From Sandarakinorhabdus glacialis (GTDB lineage Bacteria; Pseudomonadota; Alphaproteobacteria; Sphingomonadales; Sphingomonadaceae), in contig NZ_BMJM01000013.1 of NCBI RefSeq assembly GCF_014643455.1, forward strand, positions 1 to 64,000: a stretch of 64,000 nt of DNA, written 5' to 3'. The notes beneath the pieces were generated by a model. That model did no database searches and was not told the DNA's origin. It saw only the letters and a program-made list of their open reading frames with translations. A program made the position numbers and the translations under genes. Each line of letters starts with the position of its first letter. Position 1 is the first letter of the stretch. Positions 44,093-53,647 of the stretch are shown in pieces.

Positions 44093-45694
44093 TCACATCC
44101 TGAACACGCCAAAGGCGGCCCGCTCCGGGATTGGCGCGTTGAGTGTCGCCGCCAGTGCCAGCCCGAGCACATCACGGGTCTGAGCGGGATCGATGACCCC
44201 ATCGTCCCACAGCCGTGCCGTCGCGAACCAAGGATTGCCTTCGTCCTCATAGGTCTGACGGATTGACGCCTTGAAGGCTTCGACCTCGTCCGGCGTCCAC
44301 GTCGCGGCTTCGCGATGGACGGTGGCCAGCACGCTTGCCGCCTGTTCCCCACCCATCACGCTGATCCGGGCATTGGGCCAAGTGAACAGGAACCGCGGGG
44401 AATACGCGCGCCCGCACATGCCATAGTTGCCGGCACCGAAACTGCCGCCGATGATTACGGTAATCTTGGGGACCTGTGCCGTGGCGACCGCGGTGACGAG
44501 CTTGGCGCCGTGCTTGGCGATGCCCTCGGCTTCGTACTTTCCGCCGACCATGAAACCCGAAATGTTCTGCAGGAAAAGCAGGGGCACGCCACGTTGACAG
44601 GCAAGTTCGATGAAATGCGCTCCCTTTTGCGCGCTTTCGCTGAACAGAATGCCATTATTGGCCAGAATTGCGATAGGCATTCCCCAGATATGGGCAAAGC
44701 CGCACACCAAAGTTGCGCCATAGAGCGGCTTGAATTCGTGGAATTCCGATGCGTCGACAATACGGGCGATGACCTCGCGCACATCATAGGGCTCGCGCAC
44801 ATCCTGCGGGATGATTCCGTACAGTTCGTCGGGATTGTGCCTGGGCGGCCGTGGCGGCTCCAATGCCACATCGGCGACGCGATCCTTTCGCAGATGCGAG
44901 ACGATATCGCGCACGATGCTCAGCGCGTGCTCGTCATTTTCCGCCACATGATCGACCACGCCCGACGTGCGCCCGTGCAGGTCGCCGCCGCCCAGCGCTT
45001 CGGCGGAGATCACTTCGCCGGTGGCGGCTTTAACCAGCGGCGGCCCGGCGAGAAAAATCGTGCCTTGGTTGCGGACGATCACGGTTTCGTCGGACATGGC
45101 TGGCACATAAGCACCGCCAGCCGTGCAACTACCCATTACGCAGGCAATCTGCGCGATGCCGCGCCCCGACATATTGGCCTGGTTGTAGAAAATGCGCCCG
45201 AAATGCTCGCGGTCGGGAAAGACCTCGGCTTGGTGGGGTAGGTTGGCACCGCCGGAATCGACGAGATAAATGCACGGCAGGCGGTTGGCCTTGGCGATTT
45301 CCTGGGCGCGCAGGTGCTTCTTGACGGTCATCGGATAATAGGTGCCGCCTTTAACCGTCGCGTCGTTGCAGACGACCATCACTTGGCGACCCGAAACCCG
45401 GCCGATGCCGGCGATGATCCCCGCACCGGGGACTTCGTCATCATACATGCCGCCTGCCGCCAATTGCCCGATTTCGAGAAATGCCGAACCCGCGTCGAGG
45501 ACAAGTTCGACCCGTTCGCGGGGCAACAGCTTGCCGCGTGCGACATGGCGCTCGCGGGCCTTTGCCGGTCCGCCGTCAGCGGCAGTCGCCACGCGGGCAT
45601 GAAGGGCGTCACGCAGCGCGCCATTGTGCGCTGCGTTGGCGCGAAAGCCGTCGCTGTCCGGCGCGGCGTTGCTGGCGATGACGGGGCCGCTCAT
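44093..45694 (-). CDS. mccB: Methylcrotonyl-CoA carboxylase carboxyltransferase subunit
   Basis: The 533-residue protein matches Mcc[41 protein letters not shown], then [19 protein letters not shown] and the acyl-CoA site [17 protein letters not shown]. The C-terminal half has [19 protein letters not shown] and [20 protein letters not shown]. It transfers carboxyl from biotin to 3-methylcrotonyl-CoA. ATG at 45694 overlaps the stop of ivd (ATGA), and its own stop overlaps the mccA start region. Length and motifs favour methylcrotonyl over propionyl carboxylase. Confidence 0.93.
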   Translation of the reverse strand: MSGPVIASNAAPDSDGFRANAAHNGALRDALHARVATAADGGPAKARERHVARGKLLPRERVELVLDAGSAFLEIGQLAAGGMYDDEVPGAGIIAGIGRVSGRQVMVVCNDATVKGGTYYPMTVKKHLRAQEIAKANRLPCIYLVDSGGANLPHQAEVFPDREHFGRIFYNQANMSGRGIAQIACVMGSCTAGGAYVPAMSDETVIVRNQGTIFLAGPPLVKAATGEVISAEALGGGDLHGRTSGVVDHVAENDEHALSIVRDIVSHLRKDRVADVALEPPRPPRHNPDELYGIIPQDVREPYDVREVIARIVDASEFHEFKPLYGATLVCGFAHIWGMPIAILANNGILFSESAQKGAHFIELACQRGVPLLFLQNISGFMVGGKYEAEGIAKHGAKLVTAVATAQVPKITVIIGGSFGAGNYGMCGRAYSPRFLFTWPNARISVMGGEQAASVLATVHREAATWTPDEVEAFKASIRQTYEDEGNPWFATARLWDDGVIDPAQTRDVLGLALAATLNAPIPERAAFGVFRM

Positions 45695-46833
45695 GCGCCG
45701 ATCAATTCGCGACCGATCAGCATGCGACGGATTTCGTTGGTACCGGCGCCAATATCGAGGAGTTTGGCGTCACGGGCAAAGCGCTCGACGGGCCAATCCT
45801 TGGTATAGCCGGCGCCGCCCAGCGCCTGGATAGCCTCGAGGCTGACGCGCACGGCATTTTCGCTCGCCAGCAGGATGGCACCCGCTGCGTCGAACCGTGT
45901 CGTCCGCCCGGAATCGCACGATCGCGCCACGGCATAGACATAGGCGCGCGACGAGTTCAGCGCGACATACATGTCCGCGATCTTGGCCTGCATCAGCTGG
46001 AACGTGCCGATCGCCTTGCCGAACTGCTGGCGCTCGCGAACATATGGCAGGACGACATCCAGGCAGCCCTGCATGATGCCCAGCTGGATACCAGCGAGCA
46101 CGGCACGTTCATAATCGAGACCCGACATCAGCACACCGACGCCGCCGTTAAGCGGGCCCATGACATTTTCACTGGGCACGAAGCAATCGTTGAACACCAG
46201 TTCCGCGGTTGGTGACCCGCGCATGCCCATCTTGTCGATCTTCTGGCCGATAGAAAAACCCGGCATGGTGTTTTCGATCAGAAATGCCGTCAGGCCGCGC
46301 GAGCCGTCACCGGTACGGGCATAGACAACCAGCGTATTGGCGTAGGTCGCATTGGTGATCCAGAACTTCGTGCCGTTGAGTAGAAACCCGTTGTCGGTTG
46401 CAACCGCGCGCAACTTCATGCCGACGACATCGGAGCCGGCGCCGGCTTCCGACATGGCCAGTGCGCCGAGATGCTCGCCCGAAATCAGTTTCGGCAGGAA
46501 TTTTGCCTTCTGCTCCGGGTCGGCCCAGCGACTGATCTGATTGATGCAGAGGTTGGAATGGGCCCCATAGCTGAGGCCGACGGATGCCGAGGCCCTGGAT
46601 ACTTCCTCCACTGCGATGACATGCTCGAGATAGCCAAGGCCAAGGCCCCCGTCGGCGACTGGCACCGTGATGCCGTGCAAGCCCAGTTCGCCCATGGCTG
46701 GCCAGAGGTCGCGCGGAAACCAGTCTTCGGCGTCGATCCGCTTGGCAAGCGGCGCGATGCGGGCCGTGGCAAACTTTGCCGTCGTCTCGCGAATCATGTC
46801 CGCGTGCTCACCAAGCGCGAAATCGAAATCCAT
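45691..46833 (-). CDS. ivd: Isovaleryl-CoA dehydrogenase
   Basis: The 380-residue protein is an acyl-CoA dehydrogenase. The catalytic Glu is in [11 protein letters not shown], the unusual helix G position characteristic of isovaleryl-CoA dehydrogenases, rather than near residue 370. Other signatures are [43 protein letters not shown] and [20 protein letters not shown]. It oxidises isovaleryl-CoA to 3-methylcrotonyl-CoA, the substrate of MccAB encoded next. ATG at 46833 has GGAG eight bases upstream and is preferred over the GTG at 46842. It is the first gene of the operon and is divergent from a LysR gene, with a dyad in the gap. Confidence 0.93.
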   Translation of the reverse strand: MDFDFALGEHADMIRETTAKFATARIAPLAKRIDAEDWFPRDLWPAMGELGLHGITVPVADGGLGLGYLEHVIAVEEVSRASASVGLSYGAHSNLCINQISRWADPEQKAKFLPKLISGEHLGALAMSEAGAGSDVVGMKLRAVATDNGFLLNGTKFWITNATYANTLVVYARTGDGSRGLTAFLIENTMPGFSIGQKIDKMGMRGSPTAELVFNDCFVPSENVMGPLNGGVGVLMSGLDYERAVLAGIQLGIMQGCLDVVLPYVRERQQFGKAIGTFQLMQAKIADMYVALNSSRAYVYAVARSCDSGRTTRFDAAGAILLASENAVRVSLEAIQALGGAGYTKDWPVERFARDAKLLDIGAGTNEIRRMLIGRELIGA

Positions 46834-46891
46834 CACGGTCACTCCTGCAATCCACTATTGATTAGGGCCGATCCGATCGCAGCGGAAATTG

Positions 46892-46907
46892 ATAGTTCAA
46901 GGACTAT
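46892..46907. promoter_or_regulatory. LysR-type operator dyad in the ivd-lysR gap
   Basis: ATAGT (46892-46896) and ACTAT (46903-46907) form a perfect interrupted dyad of the T-N11-A type. It lies 16 bases before the lysR start codon in the divergent gap and is positioned to control both directions. Confidence 0.6.
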
Positions 46908-46923
46908 ACTATAGGGAGCGTCT

Positions 46924-47799
46924 ATGATGGATCGCTACCTCGTCCGTTACTTTTTGGCGGTCATTGATCACGGCAATTTCTCCAAGGCAGCGGCAGCCTG
47001 CAATGTGGCGCAGCCCACATTGTCGGTCGGCATCGCCAAGCTGGAACGGGGTTTCGGCACGCCGCTGTTCCGGCGCAGCAACAGGAGGGTCGAATTGACC
47101 GCTGCCGGCGCCCGGTTGGCGGCGCCCGCCCGCGCGGTGGAAGCCAGCTTTGCCCAGGCCGAGAATGCAGTCCGCGGGTCTGCAGCGTCAGTACCGCTGC
47201 GCATCGGCGTCCTCTCCACCGTCCCGGCCGAGTGGGTCGAGGCCATCGCACGGCGACTGAACGATAATCGTCCCGGCCGGCTGGAGATTGTCGAGGGAGG
47301 CGAGCGCGCCCTCCACGAGCGCCTCAGGCGGGCGCGGCTCGACATCGCACTGACGATTATCCATCCAAGTGTGGATCGGCTTGAAAGTGAACCCTTGTTC
47401 TCCGAAGGATATTCGCTGGCGTTGTCGGCGGATCATCCGTTGGCGCGGCGCACCACGATCGCCGCGGAGGAACTCGCCGAAAACGCGATGATCGTCCGAC
47501 GCCAGTGCGAGGTCCTTTCCGAAACCAGCCGGCATTTCACCGAGCGCGGTGTCCGCCCCCATTTTTCGGCGCGGACCAACAGCGATTTGCGAGCCATAGG
47601 CTATGTGCGCGCTGGACTCGGCGTAACGGTGATGCCCGACTGTTTTCAAGCCGACGGCATGACACGGCCGAAACTTGAGGACTTTCACCATACTCGCACA
47701 CTGGGCCTTGCATACCGATCTGATCTAGACCGTTCGCAGGAGGAACTCGCGCGCTCGATTGCAATATTGTCAGAGACAATCGATCATCTAATTCGCTAG
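46924..47799 (+). CDS. LysR-family transcriptional regulator
   Basis: The 291-residue protein has a LysR winged helix at residues 5-62 (FLAVIDHGNFSKAAAACNVA, QPTLSVGIAKLE, GTPLFRRSNRRVELTAAG) and a periplasmic-binding-like effector domain (PLRIGVLSTVPAEW, ALTIIHPSVDRLESEPLF, YVRAGLGVTVMPDCF). It is divergent from ivd-mccB-mccA and probably activates that operon in response to an isovalerate-pathway acyl-CoA. That differs from the MerR-type LiuR known in other proteobacteria. The first two codons are both ATG; GGGAG upstream fits either. It is convergent with the first Baeyer-Villiger monooxygenase gene. Confidence 0.9.
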   Translation: MMDRYLVRYFLAVIDHGNFSKAAAACNVAQPTLSVGIAKLERGFGTPLFRRSNRRVELTAAGARLAAPARAVEASFAQAENAVRGSAASVPLRIGVLSTVPAEWVEAIARRLNDNRPGRLEIVEGGERALHERLRRARLDIALTIIHPSVDRLESEPLFSEGYSLALSADHPLARRTTIAAEELAENAMIVRRQCEVLSETSRHFTERGVRPHFSARTNSDLRAIGYVRAGLGVTVMPDCFQADGMTRPKLEDFHHTRTLGLAYRSDLDRSQEELARSIAILSETIDHLIR

Positions 47800-47834
47800 T
47801 CGCAATCGCAGTTGCGTGGAAGCAGCACGAGAAT

Positions 47835-47958
47835 GCCTCCGGCGGCCGGGGCCGCAGGCCCCGGACCCCATCTGTTTAACTTCCGCGGTAAGGGCCGGGT
47901 GATGCCGGTGGGACCGGAATAACGGGGTTTGGGGCCTGCGGCCTCAACCGCCGGAGGC
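47835..47958. repeat. Large interrupted inverted repeat between convergent genes
   Basis: The left arm contains GCCTCCGGCGG (47835-47845) and GGCCGCAGGCCCC (47850-47862). The right arm holds their exact reverse complements at 47948-47958 and 47931-47943. The arms are 68 bases apart. It fills most of the 340-bp gene-free gap (47800-48139) and could stop transcription from both sides. It has the look of a dispersed GC-rich element. Confidence 0.75.
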
Positions 47959-48139
47959 CCTGCTTCAAATTGAATGAAATCGAGCCTAGCCCGAAAGCGC
48001 ACAGCTTCGCTCGCATGTGCCCGGTCCGGCGGTCAGCCCAGCCGGGGTCCTCGCCGACCCCGGCATTTGCATCATATGGTCATTCCGCCGAGGGGATCAT
48101 CAACAGCACAAACATCGTCGGCGCCTGTTGCCGCCGGTA

Positions 48140-49942
48140 TTACTGCGTTGTCGTCAGCGCCAGGTCGCGCTCGATTGCCTCGTTGCTGCCGATCCAGTCT
48201 CGCAGCACATCCATGTATTCGAACGGGCCACCGCCATAGTTGCTGAGCCAGATCGAGTCACGCTGGTCCTTACCCTCGTTGTTGTAATAGCCCGGCGTAC
48301 ATTCGCGCAGGAAAGTATCGTCCTTCATGGCCTTGTCGGCGAGGACTTCGAGCCATGCCTCTTCGGCTTCGGGTTTCACGTCGAAATTGTTGCCTGTCTC
48401 GAGGCAGCGTCTCACCAGTGCCGCAAAATGTTCGGCTTGGCGCCGGTTCATGAAGGTGATGCTCCACGTGATCCCCGCCTGCTTGAGCCCGCTGATGATG
48501 CCCATGTTCGGGAACGTGTGCACAAGCATGCCGTGCAGCGACTTGCGGCCGTTCGCCCAATACTCCGACAGCGACGTACCGCCAACGCCGCGCATGTCGA
48601 AGCCGGCGGTTCGGTCAGGCGGCGAAGCCACTTCGAACCCGCTTGCATAGATTATGCAGTCGACCTCGTATTCCACGCCCTCGAACACGATCCCCTTCTC
48701 GGTAATGCGGTCGAGGCCTCGCCCCTTGGTGTCGATCAAAGTGACGTTGGGGCGGTTGAAGGTTTCAAAATAATTGTCGACGAATAGCGGTCGCTTGCAC
48801 ATCCAGTTGAAGTACGGCTTCAGCGCCTCCGCCGTCGCGGGGTCCTTGACGATGTTTGCGATCCGCGCGCGCATTGCCTCCATCTTCTCGAAATCGGCCT
48901 CCTGACGCAGTTGGGCCATCTCCTCGGGAGTTCGACCTTTGTACATCGCCTCGGTCATTTTGCTCCAGTTCCGCGTCCAGCCGTTCTGGATCAGGTCCTG
49001 CTCCTGCGGAATCGAGTTGACGAAGCCCTCGAAATTCAACGCGCGACGCTCCCACCAGCCCGGTTCCTGGCTATTGTACCAATCGGGGTTGGTCGGTGCG
49101 TTCTCGCGATCATCGACCGCGGCCGGCGTACGCTGAACGACTAATAGATTCTGACACCATTCACCCAGATACGGGATCGCCTGGACCGCGCTGGCGCCGG
49201 TGCCGATGATCACCACCCTCTTGTCTTTCAATCCGGTCAAGCCGCCGGTCGAGTCGCCCTTGGTATAGTCGTAGTCCCAACGTGAGGTGTGAAAGCTATG
49301 GCCCTTGAAGTCGCGGGCGCCGGGAATGCCAGGTAGTTTGGGACGGCTGAGGATGCCGCTTGCCATGCACACGAAGCGTGCGCGGATCGTGTCGCCACGG
49401 TCGGTGGTAACGATCCAGCGGCCGGTTGCTGCGTCCCAGTCGGCGCCGCAGACCCCGGTTTGCAGCAGCGTTTTATCGTAAAGTCCGGTGCGCTCGGCAA
49501 TGCGCCTGGCATGGTCCAGGATCTCGGGCGCGCGCGCGAAATTTTCCGTGGGCATTGCGCCATGATCTTCGATCAACGGCAGGTAGGTATAGGAGTCGAC
49601 ATCGCAGCGGCAGCCGGGATAACGGTTCCAGTACCAGGTGCCGCCGACATCGCTGCCCTTTTCGATCATCCGGATGTCGGTCACGCCTTCCTTTGCCAGG
49701 CTGGCGGCGGAAAGCAGGCCAGAAAAGCCGCCGCCGACGACCACGACATCGACGTCCTCGTTGACCGGCGCGCGCTCGATCCGGGCGCCGGCGTACGGGT
49801 CGTCGATAACGCCGATGAACGGATTATCCATTGCGACATACTGGGCCGTGCCGTCGCTGCGCAGACGCTTGTCGCGCTCGGCCAAATACTTGTCGTGGAG
49901 CGCTTCGAGTTTCAACGCGGGGGTCTGGGTGTCGGTCATCAT
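48140..49942 (-). CDS. Type I Baeyer-Villiger monooxygenase
   Basis: The 600-residue flavoprotein has two dinucleotide-binding motifs (VVVVGGGFSGLLSAASLA for FAD and VVIIGTGASAVQAIPYLG for NADPH). Between them lies the intact type I fingerprint FxGxxxHxxxW(D) at FKGHSFHTSRWD (Phe212, His218). GGTWYWNRYPGCRCDVDSYTY is also typical. It inserts oxygen next to a carbonyl in a cyclic or linear ketone. The long N-terminal extension (residues 1-65) recalls cyclododecanone/steroid-type enzymes; the substrate is unknown. Its ATG overlaps the stop of the CoA-transferase gene, so both are in one operon divergent from gntR. GGGAG upstream supports the start. Confidence 0.92.
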   Translation of the reverse strand: MMTDTQTPALKLEALHDKYLAERDKRLRSDGTAQYVAMDNPFIGVIDDPYAGARIERAPVNEDVDVVVVGGGFSGLLSAASLAKEGVTDIRMIEKGSDVGGTWYWNRYPGCRCDVDSYTYLPLIEDHGAMPTENFARAPEILDHARRIAERTGLYDKTLLQTGVCGADWDAATGRWIVTTDRGDTIRARFVCMASGILSRPKLPGIPGARDFKGHSFHTSRWDYDYTKGDSTGGLTGLKDKRVVIIGTGASAVQAIPYLGEWCQNLLVVQRTPAAVDDRENAPTNPDWYNSQEPGWWERRALNFEGFVNSIPQEQDLIQNGWTRNWSKMTEAMYKGRTPEEMAQLRQEADFEKMEAMRARIANIVKDPATAEALKPYFNWMCKRPLFVDNYFETFNRPNVTLIDTKGRGLDRITEKGIVFEGVEYEVDCIIYASGFEVASPPDRTAGFDMRGVGGTSLSEYWANGRKSLHGMLVHTFPNMGIISGLKQAGITWSITFMNRRQAEHFAALVRRCLETGNNFDVKPEAEEAWLEVLADKAMKDDTFLRECTPGYYNNEGKDQRDSIWLSNYGGGPFEYMDVLRDWIGSNEAIERDLALTTTQ

Positions 49943-51189
49943 AATCTCCCGGGGGCAGCGAAGTCACGGCTTCCGACAACGCTGTCGGCAATCAGCGCGT
50001 CGATCTGTTCAGGTTGATAGCCAAGTTCCGCTAACACGATCCGGCTATGCTCGCCGAGGGCAGGCGGTCGCAGCCGTACCGCAAGGCGCTCGCCGTCGAT
50101 CCGAAGCGGCGAGGCAACTGTCTGGAAGCTGCCGTCGCGCAGGATCATGCCCGAGGCTTCGGTGTGCGGATGACCGGACAACTCGCCAAGCGTGTGAACG
50201 GGAGACGATGGAATGCCGCGCGTGGCAAATGCCTCGAGCCATGCGGTACGACTGCGACGGGCAAGAATATCCGCGACGATCGGGATCAGGATGGCGCGGT
50301 TGGCGACGCGGTCGCCGTTGGTCGTGAACCTGGGATCTTCGGCAAGTAAGCGCATGCCAGCCAGTTCGCAGAAAGCGTACCAGAAACCATCGTTGGCGAC
50401 GCCCAGGATGATCGGCTCGTCGGCGGTCGCGAACGCCTGGTATGGACAGAGCGACTCGTGGCCCGAACCCGGGCGCTCGGGCTCGGTCCCGCGCAGCCAG
50501 TAGTTCTGGAGGAAATAACCAAGCAGGCCGACCGCGGAATCGAAAAGCGACGCTTCGATCTTCGCGCCGCAACCGGTTCGATCCCGCTGCATCAGCGCAC
50601 CCATGATGCCGATAACGGCGTGATAGCCGGTCGCCTGATCGACAGGCGAGAAGGGGGAACGCGCCGGCGGACCGCCCGGCTCACCGGTCAGTGACAACAT
50701 CCCGGTGAAAGCCTGGGCGATCAGGTCGTAACCTTTTCCGTCCTTCATCGGACCCCGTGTTCCATAGCCGGATATGCTCGCGTACAAGAGGCGCGGATTG
50801 AGGGCAGACAACCGGCCCCAGCCGATGCCCAACCGATCGGCGGCGCCTGGTCCGAAACTTTCGACGACAACGTCCGCTTTAGTGGCCAAGTCGTGCGCAA
50901 TCGCCAGACCGGACGACTTGCGAAGGTCCAACACGATACCGCGCTTGTTGCGGTTTACCGCCGTAAAGATCGCCCCCACCCCTTCGGCGAACGGTGGCCA
51001 GTTGCGCGTGTCATCGCCCCCGGGCGGCTCTACCTTGAGGACGTCAGCACCCAGGTCAGCCAGATACTGGGTACAAAGCGGTCCCGCGAGGATCTTGGAA
51101 AAATCGAGTACACGGACGCCAGCGAGTGGGCGGAATGGTCCCGCGCCTGCATCCGCCGACCCTGAAATTTTGACCGTTTCCATCACCAT
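49939..51189 (-). CDS. Family III (CaiB/BaiF) CoA-transferase
   Basis: The 416-residue protein has the family III fold markers: LAGVRVLDFSKILAGPLCTQ at the start, LGADVLKVEPPGGDDTRNW, FTAVNRNKRGIVLDL and SISGYGTRGPMKDGKGYD. The likely catalytic Asp lies in GYDLIAQAFTGMLSLTGE. It moves CoA between acids, activating a carboxylate without ATP. It forms an operon with the following Baeyer-Villiger monooxygenase gene (ATGA overlap) and is divergent from gntR across a 54-base gap holding a FadR-type box. ATG at 51189 is used; 51183 is an in-frame alternative. An acid formed after ring opening is a likely substrate. Confidence 0.9.
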   Translation of the reverse strand: MVMETVKISGSADAGAGPFRPLAGVRVLDFSKILAGPLCTQYLADLGADVLKVEPPGGDDTRNWPPFAEGVGAIFTAVNRNKRGIVLDLRKSSGLAIAHDLATKADVVVESFGPGAADRLGIGWGRLSALNPRLLYASISGYGTRGPMKDGKGYDLIAQAFTGMLSLTGEPGGPPARSPFSPVDQATGYHAVIGIMGALMQRDRTGCGAKIEASLFDSAVGLLGYFLQNYWLRGTEPERPGSGHESLCPYQAFATADEPIILGVANDGFWYAFCELAGMRLLAEDPRFTTNGDRVANRAILIPIVADILARRSRTAWLEAFATRGIPSSPVHTLGELSGHPHTEASGMILRDGSFQTVASPLRIDGERLAVRLRPPALGEHSRIVLAELGYQPEQIDALIADSVVGSRDFAAPGRL

Positions 51190-51197
51190 CTTATTTA

Positions 51198-51213
51198 TGG
51201 TCCTACAATTGAC
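51198..51213. promoter_or_regulatory. FadR/GntR-type operator beside gntR
   Basis: TGGTCCTACAATTGAC contains the half-site pattern T-N-GT-N3-AC-N-A expected for FadR-subfamily regulators. It shares GGTCC(A/T)ACAATTGAC with both arms of the inverted repeat at 59852-59927. It lies between the divergent CoA-transferase and gntR genes, so it may control both. Confidence 0.65.
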
Positions 51214-51243
51214 TTGTCCAGTGGTAATAGCTACGGTTTGGAA

Positions 51244-52035
51244 ATGGCAAACGATATTCCTCTGACGAACTCAAATGCCGAGTCGATGCTGGATGGACTC
51301 GGGCGCATCAAGGTGCCGAAGTCGAGCGATGTCCTTGCCGAGCGTCTCAAACGAGAAATCTTGAGCGACGGCTATACTCTCGGCGCCTCGTTGCCAACCG
51401 AGCGGGAACTCGTATCGACCACAGGCTTGAGCCGCGGGTCGGTGCGGGAGGCGTTGCGCATCCTCGAAACCCAAGGGCTCGTCAATACGCGTGCCGGACG
51501 GTACGGGGGCACGACGGTTGCGCAACCGAGCGCCGATCATCTGGCGAGCCATATCAACCTGTACATTAAAGGACGCAGCGTCACGCTTAGTGCGCTGATC
51601 GAGGTGCGGCTGGCGCTTGAGCCGGCGGTGGCCGCGCTGGCCGCGGAGCGGCGGACAGAGGAAGATTTATCGGCCTTGCGCGCGATCGCGAAACGGATCG
51701 ACTGGGCCGCTGACAACGATCTGAGCGCGTTCCTCGAGGAAAACGTCAACTGGCATGATGCAATCGCTGCAGCCAGCCACAATGATCTGCTGCACGCGTT
51801 TGCGACATCGGTCAGCGGTTTGATGTTCGAGGCATCGCAAATCAAGGAGTTTGCGTCGGCCGACGTGCGCCAGCGAGTGCGGTATGCGCATGCGCGTATC
51901 TTTGCGGCGATCGAAGCAGGCGACGCGGAACTGGCTCGGAGCCGCGTCGAGCGCGACGTCCAGGCTTATGCATCCATCTTGGCGACCACGGTCGCGGGTA
52001 CAAGCAGCGTAACAGCGGTGGACCAGAGCCGATAG
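51244..52035 (+). CDS. GntR-family regulator, FadR subfamily
   Basis: The 263-residue protein has a GntR winged helix (SDVLAERLKREILSDGYTLG, LPTERELVSTTGLSRGSVRE, ALRILETQGLVNTR) at about residues 30-95. An all-helical FCD effector domain follows, with EVRLALEPAVAALAAERRTE, the metal-ligand His pattern NVNWHDAIAAASHNDLL, and RYAHARIFAAIEAGDAEL. The ATG at 51244 follows the box at 51198-51213. The same box occurs twice before the receptor and second monooxygenase near 59.9 kb, so this protein is the likely repressor of the whole cluster. The inducer would be an acid or acyl-CoA intermediate. The acyl-CoA ligase gene follows after 31 bases. Confidence 0.9.
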   Translation: MANDIPLTNSNAESMLDGLGRIKVPKSSDVLAERLKREILSDGYTLGASLPTERELVSTTGLSRGSVREALRILETQGLVNTRAGRYGGTTVAQPSADHLASHINLYIKGRSVTLSALIEVRLALEPAVAALAAERRTEEDLSALRAIAKRIDWAADNDLSAFLEENVNWHDAIAAASHNDLLHAFATSVSGLMFEASQIKEFASADVRQRVRYAHARIFAAIEAGDAELARSRVERDVQAYASILATTVAGTSSVTAVDQSR

Positions 52036-52066
52036 CCGGCGCGAAATTGGGGGTCACGACAGTCGG

Positions 52067-53647
52067 ATGGACGAGGCAAAATCAAGGAGCGAGGCGCACT
52101 GGGATCGCGTTGTCACCTGCTACCCAGAGCGCGCAGCGAGCTTTGCGGAACATATGGCGGCGGTCGCGGCAAAACGGCCGGCGGTCGTTGCCGTAATCGA
52201 AGGCGACGACCAACTTTGTTACGTCGACCTGTACGCCCAGGCAGGGTCGCTTGCCGCCGGGCTGGCGGAGGGCGGGGTCAATGCCGGAGACCGGGTTGCG
52301 GTCATGCTGGCCAACGGGATCGATGCTGTCCGGACGGTTATGGCGATCCTGCGGCTCGGCGCGGTGCTGGTGCCGATCGGCACCCGGTCGCGCGCCGCCG
52401 AACTGGATTATCTCTGTGCCGACTGCACCCCAACAGCAATCATCCACGGACCCGAGTTCGCCGATATAGTGGCGGCGGCACCCGCCGTTCCGGCGGCGCG
52501 CTACGATGTGTCGGCTCCTGTCTGGCGTGATGCGATCGCCCGGATCGGCGCACCGCCGCCAGATCCGCCCGCCGACGAGAACGCCTTGTTCGCGATCCTT
52601 TATACCTCTGGCACGACGGGCAAGCCCAAGGGTGCGATGCTGACGCATTTGGGAGCCATCCATTCATGCCTGCACTGGCGCGACGCGCTCGCCCTTGGCA
52701 GTGCAGAGCGCACGCTGGTTTGCGTGCCGTGGGCGCATGTCAGCGGGCTGTGCGGCGTGGTCATGCCCTTCCTTTACCTGGGCGGCACTATGGTCATGCT
52801 GCGTGAATTCAAGCGCCGCACTGCGCTGGAGCTCGCCGCCAAAGAACGCATCACGCACGCGCTGATGGTCCCGGCGATGTACGGCCTTTGCTTGCTCGAG
52901 CCTGACCTGGCCGAATTCGACCTGACATCGTGGCGGATCGCCGCGTACGGCGGCGCGCCCATGCCCGAGCCGACCATCACACGCTTTGCCGCCGCCTTCC
53001 CGTGGCTCGCGATGTGCAACGCTTATGGCGCGACCGAAACGACATCGCCTGCGACGATCATGCCACCGGGCGAGGGAACCGCGCGCGCCGACAGCATCGG
53101 CAGGGTCGTGACGTGCGGGGACATCCGGGCGATGGACGACCAAGGCCGCGAAGTGTTGCCCGGCAATGACGGCGAACTCTGGATAGCCGGCCCGATGGTG
53201 GTGCCCGGCTATTGGCGCAACCCGGAAGCGACCGCCGCGTCTTTCGTCGGCGGCTATTGGAAGTCGGGCGACATCGGCAGCGTCGACGCCGAAGGCTATG
53301 TGCGCATCGCCGATCGCAAGAAGGACATGATCATCCGCGGCGGCTTCAAGGTTTACCCTGCCGAAGTCGAAAGCGTGCTCGCAGGACTGGATGGCGTGGT
53401 TGAGGCCGCGGTGGTTGGACGGGCTGATGCAATGCTTGGCGAAGCCGTGGTGGCGTTCGTGTCGACTGGGCGTGATGGCATGATGCCGCACGAGGTGCGC
53501 GCATGGTGCGCGGAACGGCTGTCCGATTACAAGGTGCCCACTGAAGTCGTGATCGAGACAGAGGCGCTGCCCCGCAACGCCAACGGCAAGATACAAAAGG
53601 CCATCTTGCGCGAACGCGCAGCGGCGCTTGGTGAGTGTGTCCTGTGA
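52067..53647 (+). CDS. AMP-forming acyl-CoA synthetase
   Basis: The 526-residue protein is an adenylate-forming ligase. It has the P-loop YTSGTTGKPKGAMLTH, the A5 motif AYGATETTSP, the A7 region YWKSGDIGS, the A8 hinge RIADRKKDMIIRGGFKVYP and the A10 catalytic Lys in PRNANGKIQK. It activates a carboxylic acid as acyl-CoA. It is the second gene of the gntR operon, and its stop overlaps the thiolase-like gene (GTGA). The absence of a fatty-acid-specific signature and the neighbourhood suggest a ring-derived or branched acid as substrate. That is inference. Confidence 0.92.
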   Translation: MDEAKSRSEAHWDRVVTCYPERAASFAEHMAAVAAKRPAVVAVIEGDDQLCYVDLYAQAGSLAAGLAEGGVNAGDRVAVMLANGIDAVRTVMAILRLGAVLVPIGTRSRAAELDYLCADCTPTAIIHGPEFADIVAAAPAVPAARYDVSAPVWRDAIARIGAPPPDPPADENALFAILYTSGTTGKPKGAMLTHLGAIHSCLHWRDALALGSAERTLVCVPWAHVSGLCGVVMPFLYLGGTMVMLREFKRRTALELAAKERITHALMVPAMYGLCLLEPDLAEFDLTSWRIAAYGGAPMPEPTITRFAAAFPWLAMCNAYGATETTSPATIMPPGEGTARADSIGRVVTCGDIRAMDDQGREVLPGNDGELWIAGPMVVPGYWRNPEATAASFVGGYWKSGDIGSVDAEGYVRIADRKKDMIIRGGFKVYPAEVESVLAGLDGVVEAAVVGRADAMLGEAVVAFVSTGRDGMMPHEVRAWCAERLSDYKVPTEVVIETEALPRNANGKIQKAILRERAAALGECVL

